Below, one piece after another: positions 34,787 through 44,934 of a stretch of DNA of 64,000 nt. Positions within the stretch are counted from its first letter, which is position 1, and each line of letters opens with the position of its first letter. Source of the stretch: Periweissella cryptocerci (GTDB taxonomy: Bacteria > Bacillota > Bacilli > Lactobacillales > Lactobacillaceae); contig NZ_CP037940.1 in assembly GCF_004358325.1 (NCBI RefSeq), positions 2,480,001 to 2,544,000 on the forward strand, in the 5' to 3' direction. The notes under the pieces were generated by a model. It made no database searches. It worked only from the letters and a program-made list of their open reading frames with translations, and was not told the origin of the DNA. Position numbers and translations under genes: made by a program.

Positions 34787-37700
34787 ATGGCACAAGTTAA
34801 ATTAGATGTAACTGTTGATAGTAAACAGTTAAGTGAGTTTCAAGGAAAGCTTAAGGAACTTGGGGCTAATGCAACCGTTGCTGGTCAGAAAGCAGACAAG
34901 GGACTTAGCTTTAAAGGCATGATTGCTGGTGGGGCAGTGATTGGTTTAGCCACCAAGGCAGTTGGTGTGCTCACAAACTCAATCGGTGGGGCAATTCAGC
35001 GTGTTGACACATTGAATAATGCTAATCGTGCGTTCCAAAATATGGGATTCAGCGCAAAACAAACTGATGGCGTAATGAATAAACTTCAGGGAGCTATTCA
35101 AGGATTGCCAACGCCAATGAATGAAGCTGTATCAGCAACACAATTGTTAGCCGCTTCGACTGGTAAAGCCGGAAAGTCAGCTGATATTTATAAATCACTG
35201 AATGATTCGATCCTTGGATTTGGTGGCTCAACGGAACAAGTTAATGAAGCTGTCACGCAGTTATCGCAAGCATTCTCGAATGGGAAAGTTGACGGTCAAA
35301 CTTGGAACAGTATGATTAATGCCGGCATGGGTCCGAGTCTAAATGCGCTAGCTAAAACAATGGGCATGACTACTGGCGAGATGAAAGCTGGTTTGTCGTC
35401 TGGAAAGATTAGTGTTGAAAAATTCCAAGATAGTTTGATTAACCTCGACAAAAACGGTGGTGGCGGTATGAAGTCACTTTCAAAAATTGCCAAAGACTCA
35501 ACTGCTGGTATTGGAACTTCAATGCAAAACATCAAGACGGCAATTGTGCGTGGTCTTGCTAACGTTATCCAGCCGTTGTCTAAGCCAATGGCTCAAGCGC
35601 TTAATGCAATGATTCCGATGATTGATGGTGTGGGAAAAGCGATTGCTGGTGTCATGCCAAAGGTTGTGACGTTTGTCCAAGGTATTGTTTCTTCCGTTCA
35701 ATCTTTTTTACCGACAGGAAAACAGATGGCTGGGGTATTTGATACCGTAAAAGCTCGCGTATCGGTCGTATTTGGGGCAATTCAAGCGGCAATTCCAAGT
35801 GTTATCTCAATCTTTCAATCATTGGTTGCAGTTGTTAAACCAATCGTGATGATTATTGCAGGCGTAGCTGTTGCAGTAGCCAATTTTATTACTAGTTCAA
35901 GCACAATGAGTGTAATTGTTGGGATAATTCAAACTGTTGCGAATGTACTCAAAACACTTGTACCAATCTTGCAGCCAGTTATTACTGCGGTAGGTGCGGG
36001 TGTTATTGCATTTATGGCCGTCCAAAAAGTAATCGCTATTTTTAATGCGGTAAAAACTGCAATCATGGCGGTTAGAGTAGCAATGATGTTGTTAGCTGCG
36101 AACCCAATAGGTTTGATTATCGCAGCGGTTGCAGCCTTAGTAGCGGGATTCATTTACCTTTGGAAAACTAACGAAGGGTTCCGTAATTTCTTTATCACCG
36201 CATGGAATGCAATCCAACAGGTGGCTGTAACCGTTTGGAATGTGATTAAAACTGCCGCAATGGCTGTATTTAATTTCCTTAAACCGGCAATCACTGCTCT
36301 CATTACGTTCTGGACAATAGAATTTAATATCATTAAGTCCGTTGTGACCATCATTTTTAATGTAATCAAAACGGTAGTTCTAGGTGTGTTCATTGCAATT
36401 AAAGCAATCGTGACGGGTTTTGTAGCATTTTGGACAGCTGTATGGTCTGGTGTTACTCAAGTTGCAACGGCCGTCTGGAACGGAATAACAGCTGTGTTCA
36501 CGACTGTATTCAACGTAATCGTCGCGATTGTTCGAGGCGCACTAGCAATTATTCTTGGTATTTGGTTCTTACAATTCAATATCATTAAGAATGTTGTCGT
36601 GACGGTGTTTAATGCAATAGCTGGCTTTTTAGCACCAATATTAGCCGCCATTGGTAAAGTTATTAGTGCCGCAGTACGTGTTATCTCGGCCGGATGGAAA
36701 GCTGGTTGGAATGCGGTTAAGTCTGTGGCACAAGCTGTGTGGAATGTTATTCGGTCAGTAGTTACTACGTATATCAACTCTGTACGAGCAGTTATTACAC
36801 GAGTTATGAATGTTATTCGTAGTTTCTTTACGGCCGCATGGAATGCTCTAAAAAGACCAGTTACTTCAGCATGGAATGCAATCAAAGGAGCAGTTACTAG
36901 TGGTATTAATACTGTTAAGTCGGTTGTTCAGTCAGGGCTTAATCGCGTTAAAAGTATTTTCACCAGTATCTGGCAGTCATTGTCCGGTATTATTTCTTCA
37001 GCATGGGGCGCAATCAAAGGAGCAGTTACTACGATTACCAGCGGTATTACAAGCGCATTTGAAAGTGTCGTTGGTAAGATGAGCGATATTGGTCATCGGA
37101 TTGTTCAAGGTATTGCGGGTGGATTGCGTGCTGCTTGGGGTAGTGTTACAAGTGCGATTTCACGATTAGTTGGACAGATTCCTGCTAATATTCGCAAGTT
37201 GCTAGGTATTCACTCGCCATCTCGTGTCACGAAGAAACTTGGACGCTTTACTGCTGAAGGGTTGGCCGTTGGTATTGCTGATGGTTCAAAAGCATCCAAA
37301 AAAGAAGCTGCCAAGTTAGCAACTGGCACAACTAAGGCTATGAAACGGGCGATGTCAAAATACAAAGCCGGTAAGATTAGTCCGGGTGATTATGTACAAG
37401 AACTTAAGGACTTGAAAAAGTACGGTACTTCTACGAAAGCGACTACTAAGCGCATTAATGAATCAATTGCGAAAGTTAATAAGAAGGCAGCAGGTGCTAA
37501 CCGAAAAACCTATAACCAAATGAATAAGGCTGGTAATAAACGCAAAGCTGGCAAAGGCTATACGAATGATTATTCTTACTTAGATCAATTGAAGAAAATT
37601 AAAAAGAGTAGTAAAGCTACCGGTGCAACGTATGAAAGCCTTAACAAGAAAATTGCTACAGTCCAAGGTTCAATAAAAAGCCAAGTTACCAAAGCGCAAG

Positions 37701-38845
37701 ATGCAACTGCGGCGGCATCTAAGAAGTACGTAACTACCGTTAAAAAAATTAATGACCAGTTGCCAATAGATATTCAAGCGGCAAATGATGAATATAATTC
37801 TAAGTTAAATGACTTAAAAAATAGTATTTACTCGCAAGTTGGATTATTTGATGCGGTGGCTAAAAAAGCAGTTTCTAAGTCAACGTTAGCAAAGAATTTA
37901 AATGATCAAGTAAATCAAATGACACAATGGCAAGCCAACGTTGCAAAGATTGCTAAGAAGGTTCCGGCAGCATTGACGGATGAGCTTCGTGCGATGGGTG
38001 TTGGTTCATCTGCTGAAATTAAAGCAATGACTCAGATGAGCGATAAAGAGCTACAACAGTACGTTGCTCTTTGGAATCAGAAGCACAACTTAGCTAATAG
38101 CGAAGCTGACATTGAGATTATTCCGGATAAAAATACTTTGAATACAAAAATTCAGAGTTTGCAAGATGCGGCTTCAAAAGCACTTTCTGATGCACAAGCA
38201 ACTTTGAATAGTGATTTGGCAGCGATTGGTGATAAGTTCAAGAATATTGCTAACTTTAAAAAGTCTGGTAACATTCTTGGGAATAATTCAATTCAAGGTA
38301 TCATCAATGGATTGAAAGACAAGAAAAAAATGGGTGAACTAACAAGCACGGCTACCAATTTGGCCAAGAGTATTGAAAAAGCAATTCGGTTAAAACTCAA
38401 AATTCACTCACCAAGTCGTGTCATGGCTCAATTAGGTGGATTCGTTGGTGCCGGGTTAACTAATGGTATTTCTGACCAGATTCGTACAGTGCAACGTGCA
38501 TCACAAAAGATGGCAGAAGCTGTGATTAATCCAGTTGGAAACATCAAGGTTAATCCAAAAATTCAAGGCTTGTTTGATAATACTAGCGTTGAAAAAGCAC
38601 TGGGGATTAGTGGGAAGTTGAATGCATCAAGTAACGTAAATAACTATTACAACAACGTCACACACCAGTCGCAAACTAATACGGCCGGTCAAGAGGCACT
38701 ATCGTACTTGAAGGCAATTGCTGACAAGAACACCACGATTGATGGTTCAAGTGTTGGTAAAGCATTGGCACCATATCAATCGGTAGCAAATGCAAATCGT
38801 AACGGCCTGGCGGGAAGGGGGATAGCAATTGGCAATAACATCTAG
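34787..38845 (+). CDS. Tape measure protein
   Basis: A 1352-residue rod protein that sets tail length and takes part in DNA ejection. The N-terminal region (about 1-230) is the conserved phage tail-measure domain (DGQTWNSMINAGMGPSLNAL). Hydrophobic segments lie at about 320-640, followed by repeats of WN-I-K/T and GI-HSPSR modules (HSPSRVTKKLGRFTAEGLA and HSPSRVMAQLGGFVGAGL), then coiled coils. Start ATG 34787 after AGAAAGGAG. Confidence 0.93.
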   Translation: MAQVKLDVTVDSKQLSEFQGKLKELGANATVAGQKADKGLSFKGMIAGGAVIGLATKAVGVLTNSIGGAIQRVDTLNNANRAFQNMGFSAKQTDGVMNKLQGAIQGLPTPMNEAVSATQLLAASTGKAGKSADIYKSLNDSILGFGGSTEQVNEAVTQLSQAFSNGKVDGQTWNSMINAGMGPSLNALAKTMGMTTGEMKAGLSSGKISVEKFQDSLINLDKNGGGGMKSLSKIAKDSTAGIGTSMQNIKTAIVRGLANVIQPLSKPMAQALNAMIPMIDGVGKAIAGVMPKVVTFVQGIVSSVQSFLPTGKQMAGVFDTVKARVSVVFGAIQAAIPSVISIFQSLVAVVKPIVMIIAGVAVAVANFITSSSTMSVIVGIIQTVANVLKTLVPILQPVITAVGAGVIAFMAVQKVIAIFNAVKTAIMAVRVAMMLLAANPIGLIIAAVAALVAGFIYLWKTNEGFRNFFITAWNAIQQVAVTVWNVIKTAAMAVFNFLKPAITALITFWTIEFNIIKSVVTIIFNVIKTVVLGVFIAIKAIVTGFVAFWTAVWSGVTQVATAVWNGITAVFTTVFNVIVAIVRGALAIILGIWFLQFNIIKNVVVTVFNAIAGFLAPILAAIGKVISAAVRVISAGWKAGWNAVKSVAQAVWNVIRSVVTTYINSVRAVITRVMNVIRSFFTAAWNALKRPVTSAWNAIKGAVTSGINTVKSVVQSGLNRVKSIFTSIWQSLSGIISSAWGAIKGAVTTITSGITSAFESVVGKMSDIGHRIVQGIAGGLRAAWGSVTSAISRLVGQIPANIRKLLGIHSPSRVTKKLGRFTAEGLAVGIADGSKASKKEAAKLATGTTKAMKRAMSKYKAGKISPGDYVQELKDLKKYGTSTKATTKRINESIAKVNKKAAGANRKTYNQMNKAGNKRKAGKGYTNDYSYLDQLKKIKKSSKATGATYESLNKKIATVQGSIKSQVTKAQDATAAASKKYVTTVKKINDQLPIDIQAANDEYNSKLNDLKNSIYSQVGLFDAVAKKAVSKSTLAKNLNDQVNQMTQWQANVAKIAKKVPAALTDELRAMGVGSSAEIKAMTQMSDKELQQYVALWNQKHNLANSEADIEIIPDKNTLNTKIQSLQDAASKALSDAQATLNSDLAAIGDKFKNIANFKKSGNILGNNSIQGIINGLKDKKKMGELTSTATNLAKSIEKAIRLKLKIHSPSRVMAQLGGFVGAGLTNGISDQIRTVQRASQKMAEAVINPVGNIKVNPKIQGLFDNTSVEKALGISGKLNASSNVNNYYNNVTHQSQTNTAGQEALSYLKAIADKNTTIDGSSVGKALAPYQSVANANRNGLAGRGIAIGNNI

Positions 38846-39566
38846 ATTTAAAATGGGATTGTGGTTCAACGGTAAACATTCAACTGAATTGGGTGTGGAT
38901 ATGCTTACCGGTGGCGAAATTGGTTTCCCCGAAAAATCAAAATCAATTATTTCGGTTCCGTATGCTAATAGTCCAATCGATTTAAGCTTGATTTATGCGA
39001 ATGTTCAAACCTATGAACAACGGCAAATTAAGAAAGTGTTTATGATTCGCGATCGTGCTAATCTCACTCGGATTGGCCAACGACGTGTGGCCAATGATGT
39101 CGTTAACTGGGTTGAATCATCGAACTCACAAACACCACTAATTCTTGACGAAGACCCAGATTACTATTTTCTTGCTGAGGTTCAAACGGCCCCAACATTG
39201 GAGGAATTCGATTTATACGGGACACTTACGATTGAATGGACTTGTTATCCATTCCGAGTGCACCGCTATTCTGATACTTCTGATGTGTGGGACACATTTG
39301 ATTTTGATAACGACATCGCGCATATTAGCGACTTTATTGTGAATGGTACTGCACAACTTATTTATTTGAATACAGGACAATCAGTTTTGATACCGGATAT
39401 TGTCGTTGTTGATGGTTCCGTTACATTGACGTTCAATGATAAGAGTATCGCTTTGTCGGTTGGAACGTATCATTCGTGGGATATTGGACTGCAGCCAGGT
39501 ATCAATTACTTCCAGTTCAGTGGTCATGGCCACGTCAAAGTAGATTATTATCGAGAGGTGATTTAA
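38829..39566 (+). CDS. Distal tail protein (Dit)
   Basis: A 245-residue baseplate hub protein that joins the tail tube to the fibre-bearing parts. The N-terminal domain has MGLWFNGKHSTELGV; the C-terminal half is galectin-like (beta). The start is taken as TTG 38829, preceded by GGAAGGGGG; ATG 38853 is an alternative. It overlaps the end of the tape measure gene by 17 bp. Confidence 0.85.
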   Translation: MAITSRFKMGLWFNGKHSTELGVDMLTGGEIGFPEKSKSIISVPYANSPIDLSLIYANVQTYEQRQIKKVFMIRDRANLTRIGQRRVANDVVNWVESSNSQTPLILDEDPDYYFLAEVQTAPTLEEFDLYGTLTIEWTCYPFRVHRYSDTSDVWDTFDFDNDIAHISDFIVNGTAQLIYLNTGQSVLIPDIVVVDGSVTLTFNDKSIALSVGTYHSWDIGLQPGINYFQFSGHGHVKVDYYREVI

Positions 39567-41128
39567 TGTATGAGGTTACATTACGCAACGGCTTCGATGG
39601 TCAAGAACAAATAATCCATTCACGTTTCGTTGGTGTGCCTAAGTTGATTAATCCTAAAATTCAAATGGACGTAAAGGCAATTGACGGTATGACATTTTCT
39701 GTCAACTACGGCCAACCGGGCTATGATGATATTAATTATCTGACTAGTTTCATCAAGGTGATTCGCTATGGCAAGGACGGTTCGATACGAACTGTTTTTG
39801 AAGGACGTGTGTTGCAGTCTAATCCGAGTTTTGGTGCTGATGGTGTCACGTTAGATGTTCAAGTTGAATCGCTCGAAGCTGTCTTACACGATTCTACACA
39901 GTTACTAATTGATTTGGGTGTAAGTACACCAAGACAGTTTTTAACACAACTCATAGCAACCCATAATCAATCCGTTGACGAGTGGAAACAATTACATCTT
40001 GGCCAAGTTGATTTAACCGATGAAGTTGAAAGGTGGACTGCCGAAGATGCTGATAGTTTTGATAATATCGACCAAATGCTAATTCAAAAAATTGGCGGTG
40101 AACTTCGAGTTCGACACGAAATAGATGGGTTATATCTAGATTATCTGAAAGAGATTAGTGACCAAGGTTCACAGCCAATTCGGCTTGCTGATAATTTGTT
40201 ATCAGTTGGTCGGTCAATTGACGCTAGCAATATTTATACAGTCGTCAAGCCGCTAGGAATGCAATATGAAGGCGATAGCGATGAAACAACCGCACCACCA
40301 CAACGAGTTAATATCAGCGACGATTCCAGTGTAAATGGTGGTAGTCCCTATCTTGTTAATCAAGATGGTGTGAATGTGTTTGGTCGGATTGTTAAGGTAA
40401 TTACTTACGACGATATTGACGACCCCGCCGACTTAAAAGTTGCTGGTTTGGCTGACCTGGCTAAAGGGATGGAAGTTACTGAAGCTACACAGCTGTCAGC
40501 GATTGATCGTTCAATGATTGACCGAAATGTCGATGAATATGTGAATGGTAATTACTATCCTGTTTTTAATCCATTGATTGGATTAGATGGGACAACCAAA
40601 CGGATAGTCCAAATGGAATTAGATTTGAATGAACCGGCTAGTTCATCAATGACTGTTGGTGACCGAACTATTGGTTTGGAAGAGTACACAAAAAGCCTTG
40701 CTAGCTCAATTCAAAAAGCGACTAATGGCGTGCAAAAGGTAGTATCTGATGTTAACTCAGTACGTGCCATTGCTACGAAAGCGAATAGAAATTCCGAGGA
40801 TAATAAGCAATTAATCAATGAATTGAACACTAAAGTTGATGGTTTACAGGTTGGCGAGGGGACGGATGACGATGCGTTAAAATATACGCAAGCCGTTCGT
40901 AACATCGCTGGCTTTGAGGACATACCAACTATTCTTGGTAATGTGGGTTTTTATCGAATTGAGCACGTGAATGGAATTGATGTTCTTACATTTAATCCGA
41001 TTGGAACTAACACAATGTGGCGTAAAACCACTGCGTTAGTGCAGGCAACTAATGATGAGGGCTATCCTATTATGGATAAGTACGTCCCTGATGGGTGGCG
41101 AATCATATACGGTATAACCGAAGTTTAG
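39566..41128 (+). CDS. Tail-associated baseplate protein (prophage tail endopeptidase-like, Tal)
   Basis: A 520-residue protein from ATG 39566, which overlaps the Dit stop (TAATG) and has GAGAGGTG before it. The N-terminal about 380 residues look like the Prophage_tail family (FEGRVLQSNPSFGADGVTLD, ADNLLSVGRSIDASNIYTVV). The C-terminal part has helical segments (SLASSIQKATNGVQKVVSDV) that connect to further baseplate or fibre modules. It sits at the tail tip. Confidence 0.85.
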   Translation: MYEVTLRNGFDGQEQIIHSRFVGVPKLINPKIQMDVKAIDGMTFSVNYGQPGYDDINYLTSFIKVIRYGKDGSIRTVFEGRVLQSNPSFGADGVTLDVQVESLEAVLHDSTQLLIDLGVSTPRQFLTQLIATHNQSVDEWKQLHLGQVDLTDEVERWTAEDADSFDNIDQMLIQKIGGELRVRHEIDGLYLDYLKEISDQGSQPIRLADNLLSVGRSIDASNIYTVVKPLGMQYEGDSDETTAPPQRVNISDDSSVNGGSPYLVNQDGVNVFGRIVKVITYDDIDDPADLKVAGLADLAKGMEVTEATQLSAIDRSMIDRNVDEYVNGNYYPVFNPLIGLDGTTKRIVQMELDLNEPASSSMTVGDRTIGLEEYTKSLASSIQKATNGVQKVVSDVNSVRAIATKANRNSEDNKQLINELNTKVDGLQVGEGTDDDALKYTQAVRNIAGFEDIPTILGNVGFYRIEHVNGIDVLTFNPIGTNTMWRKTTALVQATNDEGYPIMDKYVPDGWRIIYGITEV

Positions 41129-41141
41129 AAAGGATAATTGC

Positions 41142-42428
41142 ATGGCTACAACTAACGTATTAGATTCAATCCCAGTCGGCGGATTTGTCGATTTGGGAGA
41201 CATTGCAGCACAAACAACAATCAAGGCATTCTTACCAGTAACAACCGGTAAGGGTGCCTTGCTACGTTTAAAGAACACCGTAATATTGTTTACACCGACT
41301 GGAGGCTACGTTAGTGACGGCGCTACGATTGCCGCTAATGGCTGGACGAAGTTTGCCGCCACTACTGATATTCCAACAGTCGCAGCTAGTGCAACAAAAT
41401 TAGCGACAGCGCGTGCATTCTCAATTACTGGCGGTGCTACTGCTGCCGGCGTTAATTTTGATGGTACGGGTGCAGTGGCTTTGAATGTGACAGCTTTGGA
41501 TGCATCAAAGTTGGGCGGGACAATACCAACGGCGGTCTTAGCAACCACGCAGGCAACTGGGACGAATAATACCAGTATCGCTACGACGGCATTTGTTCAA
41601 CAAGAAATTAATGCTAAAGCCACAACTGTCATGAATTACAAAGGTACAGTATCAAATCAAGCCGCATTGTTAGCTTTGGCAGTTGCAAGCTTGAAAGTTG
41701 GTGATGTGTATAACCAACTTGATAACGGCAATAATTATGTATGGTCTGGTGGGACGACTAATGTGATTGGTAATTGGGACAAGCTTGGTGATTCAGTCGA
41801 CTTGTCAGGTTACGTTGAAGCGACATCTGCTGATTACGTTAAGTCGGTGAGTGTTACAGGTAAAGTTATTACTTTTACAAAGGGTAATGGAACAACACAA
41901 ACATTCACTGACACAGATACGATTTATACGCACCCGACTTATGGAACTGCTGGAACCTATGCAAGTAATACGGCCGGTGCATTGGCATGGGGTGGAGCCA
42001 TCATCGTGCCCAAAATCGTGACGGATGCTGGTGGCCACGCAACTGTTACCAATGTGACGTTGAACTTGCCGGCTGCACCAACAACGATTACTGGTAACGC
42101 CGGAACCGCCACCAAATGGGCTACTGCTCGTACGATTACCTTAGCTGGTGACGTTAGTGGCTCGACGAGTATTGATGGTTCAGGTGATGCAACAATCACG
42201 GTGACGGTCAACGCGACTTACAAATACTTTGCCGACGTGACTACACAAACTGGTTTTGCTGATATTCCAACTGCAACGTTCACACCTGCAGCAAAAGGTG
42301 GCGAAATAAAAGTTGAAACATTCACGGGTGAAACGCGGTATTTCTTCAAACCAGTTGGTCAATATGCCGAGTTGTTAAAAATTGGAACTGGTGCATGGCA
42401 AATAATTAGTGGGTCACTTTCATATTAG
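41142..42428 (+). CDS. Tail fibre protein with SG-type repeats
   Basis: A 428-residue, Ala/Thr/Gly-rich protein. Two copies of the fibre repeat (ATKLATARAFSITGGATAAG and ATKWATARTITLAGDVSG) bracket a central domain (NYKGTVSNQAALLALAVA). These repeats are common in phage tail fibres and carry receptor-binding domains. It is followed by the paralogous baseplate pair. Confidence 0.8.
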   Translation: MATTNVLDSIPVGGFVDLGDIAAQTTIKAFLPVTTGKGALLRLKNTVILFTPTGGYVSDGATIAANGWTKFAATTDIPTVAASATKLATARAFSITGGATAAGVNFDGTGAVALNVTALDASKLGGTIPTAVLATTQATGTNNTSIATTAFVQQEINAKATTVMNYKGTVSNQAALLALAVASLKVGDVYNQLDNGNNYVWSGGTTNVIGNWDKLGDSVDLSGYVEATSADYVKSVSVTGKVITFTKGNGTTQTFTDTDTIYTHPTYGTAGTYASNTAGALAWGGAIIVPKIVTDAGGHATVTNVTLNLPAAPTTITGNAGTATKWATARTITLAGDVSGSTSIDGSGDATITVTVNATYKYFADVTTQTGFADIPTATFTPAAKGGEIKVETFTGETRYFFKPVGQYAELLKIGTGAWQIISGSLSY

Positions 42429-42443
42429 AAAGGAGACAAACTT

Positions 42444-43214
42444 ATGAACTTTCCAGCATCAGTCACATTACCAAACGGAACGCAAAATTTTACTGATATT
42501 GGTACATTTGCAAATATGTTCAGCGGTATTGCGGTTGCTAAGTATGATGTATCGAATGCGGCTAGTTTGTTGCCAGTTAATCAGCCAACCACATTAATTA
42601 TTAACGATGGTGGAATGACATTACAAGCAGGGCAGACGATTATCACTAGCCCAACACCCACGGAAACAACTAATGCGTCTTGGTATTCATTAGGTAATGA
42701 TTTCACTATTCAATTGGCAACGATGAGTGGGCGAGTTGACAGCGTGGTTGATACGCAAATCGCGAATAATACACAGGTAGCAATTAATAATCAGCTCATG
42801 ATGGATGTGATTGCTAATAACCAATTATTGCAAGACTCTATGAATGAAATTTCAGGAGTACTTCAAGATTACTTAGCCACTGGTTATAAAGTAGCCGTCA
42901 GCTACGGTGGCTCGGTATCACAACGGACATTCACTGTTACGACTTGGACAAACGGGGTTACTTCGGAAACAATATTCAACGCAAACACAACGCCGTTCCA
43001 ATCATCTGAGATAGAAACCGTCACTGCAAACGTCACATACAGCGGAATGAACAGCGTGACCGGACAATTTAATGCAACTTTAGCTTTACCGATTCAGTAC
43101 AAACCAACCGCTGACGGAGATGGTGTACTTACACGGATTGATGATAGTCACTGGCGGATTATTACTTATAATGATCCAGCTGGAACGCGTACAATCGACA
43201 TTATTATGTCGTAG
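42444..43214 (+). CDS. Baseplate/receptor-associated protein, paralog A
   Basis: A 256-residue protein with an N-terminal domain (MNFPASVTLPNGTQNFTDIG) and helical middle. Its C-terminal about 110 residues (VSYGGSVSQRTFTVTTWTNG to the AGTRTIDIIMS end) match the end of the next gene. Probably a baseplate module; receptor-binding is only a guess. Confidence 0.65.
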   Translation: MNFPASVTLPNGTQNFTDIGTFANMFSGIAVAKYDVSNAASLLPVNQPTTLIINDGGMTLQAGQTIITSPTPTETTNASWYSLGNDFTIQLATMSGRVDSVVDTQIANNTQVAINNQLMMDVIANNQLLQDSMNEISGVLQDYLATGYKVAVSYGGSVSQRTFTVTTWTNGVTSETIFNANTTPFQSSEIETVTANVTYSGMNSVTGQFNATLALPIQYKPTADGDGVLTRIDDSHWRIITYNDPAGTRTIDIIMS

Positions 43215-43225
43215 AAAGGAGAACT

Positions 43226-44029
43226 ATGGCAGATATTACTTTAGCAGGACAAGTCGAGTACAGAGACCCAACGCATATCAGTGATACATGGAACGTGGAT
43301 ATTGATGATATTCCAACTGCTGTGAATCAAAACGCTTCGCAAATTCGGACTAAAATGTATGGTGTAGATGTACGTGAGTCACTTGCGCGCTGGGTTGAAC
43401 TTACTGGCTATATGCTTTCAACAAACCGTGCTGAATTTGCAACGTTCAAAAATTTAGTTAATTCTATGCTTGAAACTTTTGATGGCCGAATCGAATATGT
43501 GGAAGGTGGGTTTCAAGACTTTGAAATCATCTGGAATCAGTTTCAGCAAAACATCGCTGAAAGTTCGGATAATTCAGCTGAAAGCGCAGCACTAGCACAA
43601 ATTATTACTGCTAATACTACAGCAATCGAAGGTCATTCGTTTAACACATTAACCGACATGGTCTCATTTATGTATCAATTGATTGCTGCAAATGTGGCTG
43701 CCGGTTATGACATCCCAATTACGTACACGGGGAGTGCTCAACCGACTGTCGCGGTGACATCTTGGACGAATGGTATTACTAGCGAATCAATCTTTGACGA
43801 GAACGATTTACCGTTGCAAAGTTCGGCGATTGAAACGGTCACATCTAAAGTCGTCTATGGGTCGCTAAACGCAGACGGAACGCGTAATCTCACGGTTACG
43901 TTACCACTTAATTACAAGTCATCTGATGCCAATGATGGTATCTTACAACTTTTAGGCACGCACCACTGGCGCATCATCAATTACGCTGATAACGCCGGCA
44001 CACGTACAATTGACATCATATTTAACTAG
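43226..44029 (+). CDS. Baseplate/receptor-associated protein, paralog B
   Basis: A 267-residue protein. The N-terminal part (about 1-110) looks like a baseplate upper protein (VDDIPTAVNQNASQIRTKMY, SLARWVELTGYMLSTNRAEF). The C-terminal about 100 residues (VAVTSWTNGITSESIFDEND to TRTIDIIFN) are shared with the preceding gene. A terminator follows directly. Confidence 0.65.
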   Translation: MADITLAGQVEYRDPTHISDTWNVDIDDIPTAVNQNASQIRTKMYGVDVRESLARWVELTGYMLSTNRAEFATFKNLVNSMLETFDGRIEYVEGGFQDFEIIWNQFQQNIAESSDNSAESAALAQIITANTTAIEGHSFNTLTDMVSFMYQLIAANVAAGYDIPITYTGSAQPTVAVTSWTNGITSESIFDENDLPLQSSAIETVTSKVVYGSLNADGTRNLTVTLPLNYKSSDANDGILQLLGTHHWRIINYADNAGTRTIDIIFN

Positions 44030-44058
44030 GCTTGCTCAATTCGAGTAAGCCATTTTTA
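44029..44058 (+). terminator. Terminator before the invertible fibre gene
   Basis: The 9-bp stem GGCTTGCTC / GAGTAAGCC is followed by ATTTTTATT. The next ribosome-binding site (GGAGG) starts directly after it. Confidence 0.65.
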
Positions 44059-44073
44059 TTGGAGGAAAATAAT

Positions 44074-44550
44074 ATGGCTTATACACCAATTCAGATTGGC
44101 GCTAATGGCGCTGACGCAGTAAATGCAATCAATTCAGTTGCGGGATTATATGACCCGGCAACTGAGTCATTGCGTGTCAAAAACTTAGAAGTTTTAGGAA
44201 CAACCAAATTGCCTATTGCAAGTGGCACGATAACGTTGAATAGCAGTGCACCTGGTTTAACCGCATCGTATCGAGTTATTGGAAATGTCGTTCAGATAAC
44301 TCTTGCTGGAAATGTGACTGGAGTTCCTGCTTGGAGCGGTGATACAACGATTGGGACGCTTCCGGCTGGTATTCCTAAGCCTTACGGAACTGTAGCGGCT
44401 CGTGGATTCCTACTTGATGTTAGCACCGGTTCTAACTTTGCAGCGGTTCGTGTCGATTCATCAACTGGTAATATCGTTGTTAACGCTAACGCTGGTACAC
44501 CTGGTAGCAACGACTACTGGGACGGGCAGGTCACATACATCTGCGCATAG
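44074..44550 (+). CDS. Phase-variable tail-fibre gene, expressed form A
   Basis: A 158-residue protein from ATG 44074 (GGAGGAAAATAAT before it). Residues 1-36 are the constant part (MAYTPIQIGANGADAVNAIN, SVAGLYDPATESLRVK). Residues 37-40 (NLEV) are encoded by the crossover site. The rest (TKLPIASGTITLNS onward, with GDTTIGTLPAGIPKPYG) is the variable receptor domain A. Two silent alternatives follow on the opposite strand. Compare the silent cassettes at 44555-44929 and 44935-45309. Confidence 0.85.
   Translation: MAYTPIQIGANGADAVNAINSVAGLYDPATESLRVKNLEVLGTTKLPIASGTITLNSSAPGLTASYRVIGNVVQITLAGNVTGVPAWSGDTTIGTLPAGIPKPYGTVAARGFLLDVSTGSNFAAVRVDSSTGNIVVNANAGTPGSNDYWDGQVTYICA
44182..44192 (+). repeat. 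Inversion site 1 (in the expressed gene)
   Basis: AACTTAGAAGT, a dyad (ACTT/AAGT) around a central AG (44187-44188). It extends to a match of 21/22 with site 2 in the outer direction (AACTTAGAAGTTTTAGGAAC...). Confidence 0.85.
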
Positions 44551-44554
44551 CCAC

Positions 44555-44929
44555 CTAATCGAGTTCAAATTGAGCTGTGAAAACAAGCCACGCATTAGCC
44601 GCAATAGCAACGTTAGACCCTGACCCGTAGCGTTCAAAGCTAACGACACCGGCTGTATTAATAGGCATCAACCAACTGTTAGCATCTGAACCTTGGAACC
44701 GGGGTGAGTAATATGAGCCAATAGTTGGTCTAAACCCAGCGGGTAAAGTAAATATCGTTCCTGTCCAACCGGCTGATTGTGCAGAGGTGATATTAAGCTG
44801 TCCTCGTAACATCACAGTTTTTCCGCGCCGTTTATATTGCAAATATCCTGCAGTAAATGGCGCGTTGGGAGTTACATTAATCCAACCCGTATCGTTCAAA
44901 TTAACGCTTGTTCCTGAAACTTCTAAGTT
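44555..44929 (-). other. Silent tail-fibre cassette B (reverse strand)
   Basis: Reading leftward from site 2, AACTTAGAAGTTTCAGGAAC continues in the frame of the constant part: NLEVSGTSVNLNDTGWINVT, then the TGTIFTLPAGFRPTIGS segment homologous to domain A, and the AANAWLVFTAQFELD end. No promoter or ribosome-binding site is seen, and an ATG is lacking. Inversion of 44182-44929 would express it as a 160-residue protein. Its stop lies four bases from the stop of form A. Confidence 0.85.
44919..44929 (-). repeat. Inversion site 2
   Basis: Inverted copy of site 1: ACTTCTAAGTT on the plus strand, central dinucleotide 44923-44924. Confidence 0.85.
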
Positions 44930-44934
44930 AGTGA

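Noticed and set aside
36457..36885. 142-codon open frame antisense to the tape measure gene
   Set aside because: Repetitive hydrophobic codons of the tape measure gene leave the reverse strand open. No start context.
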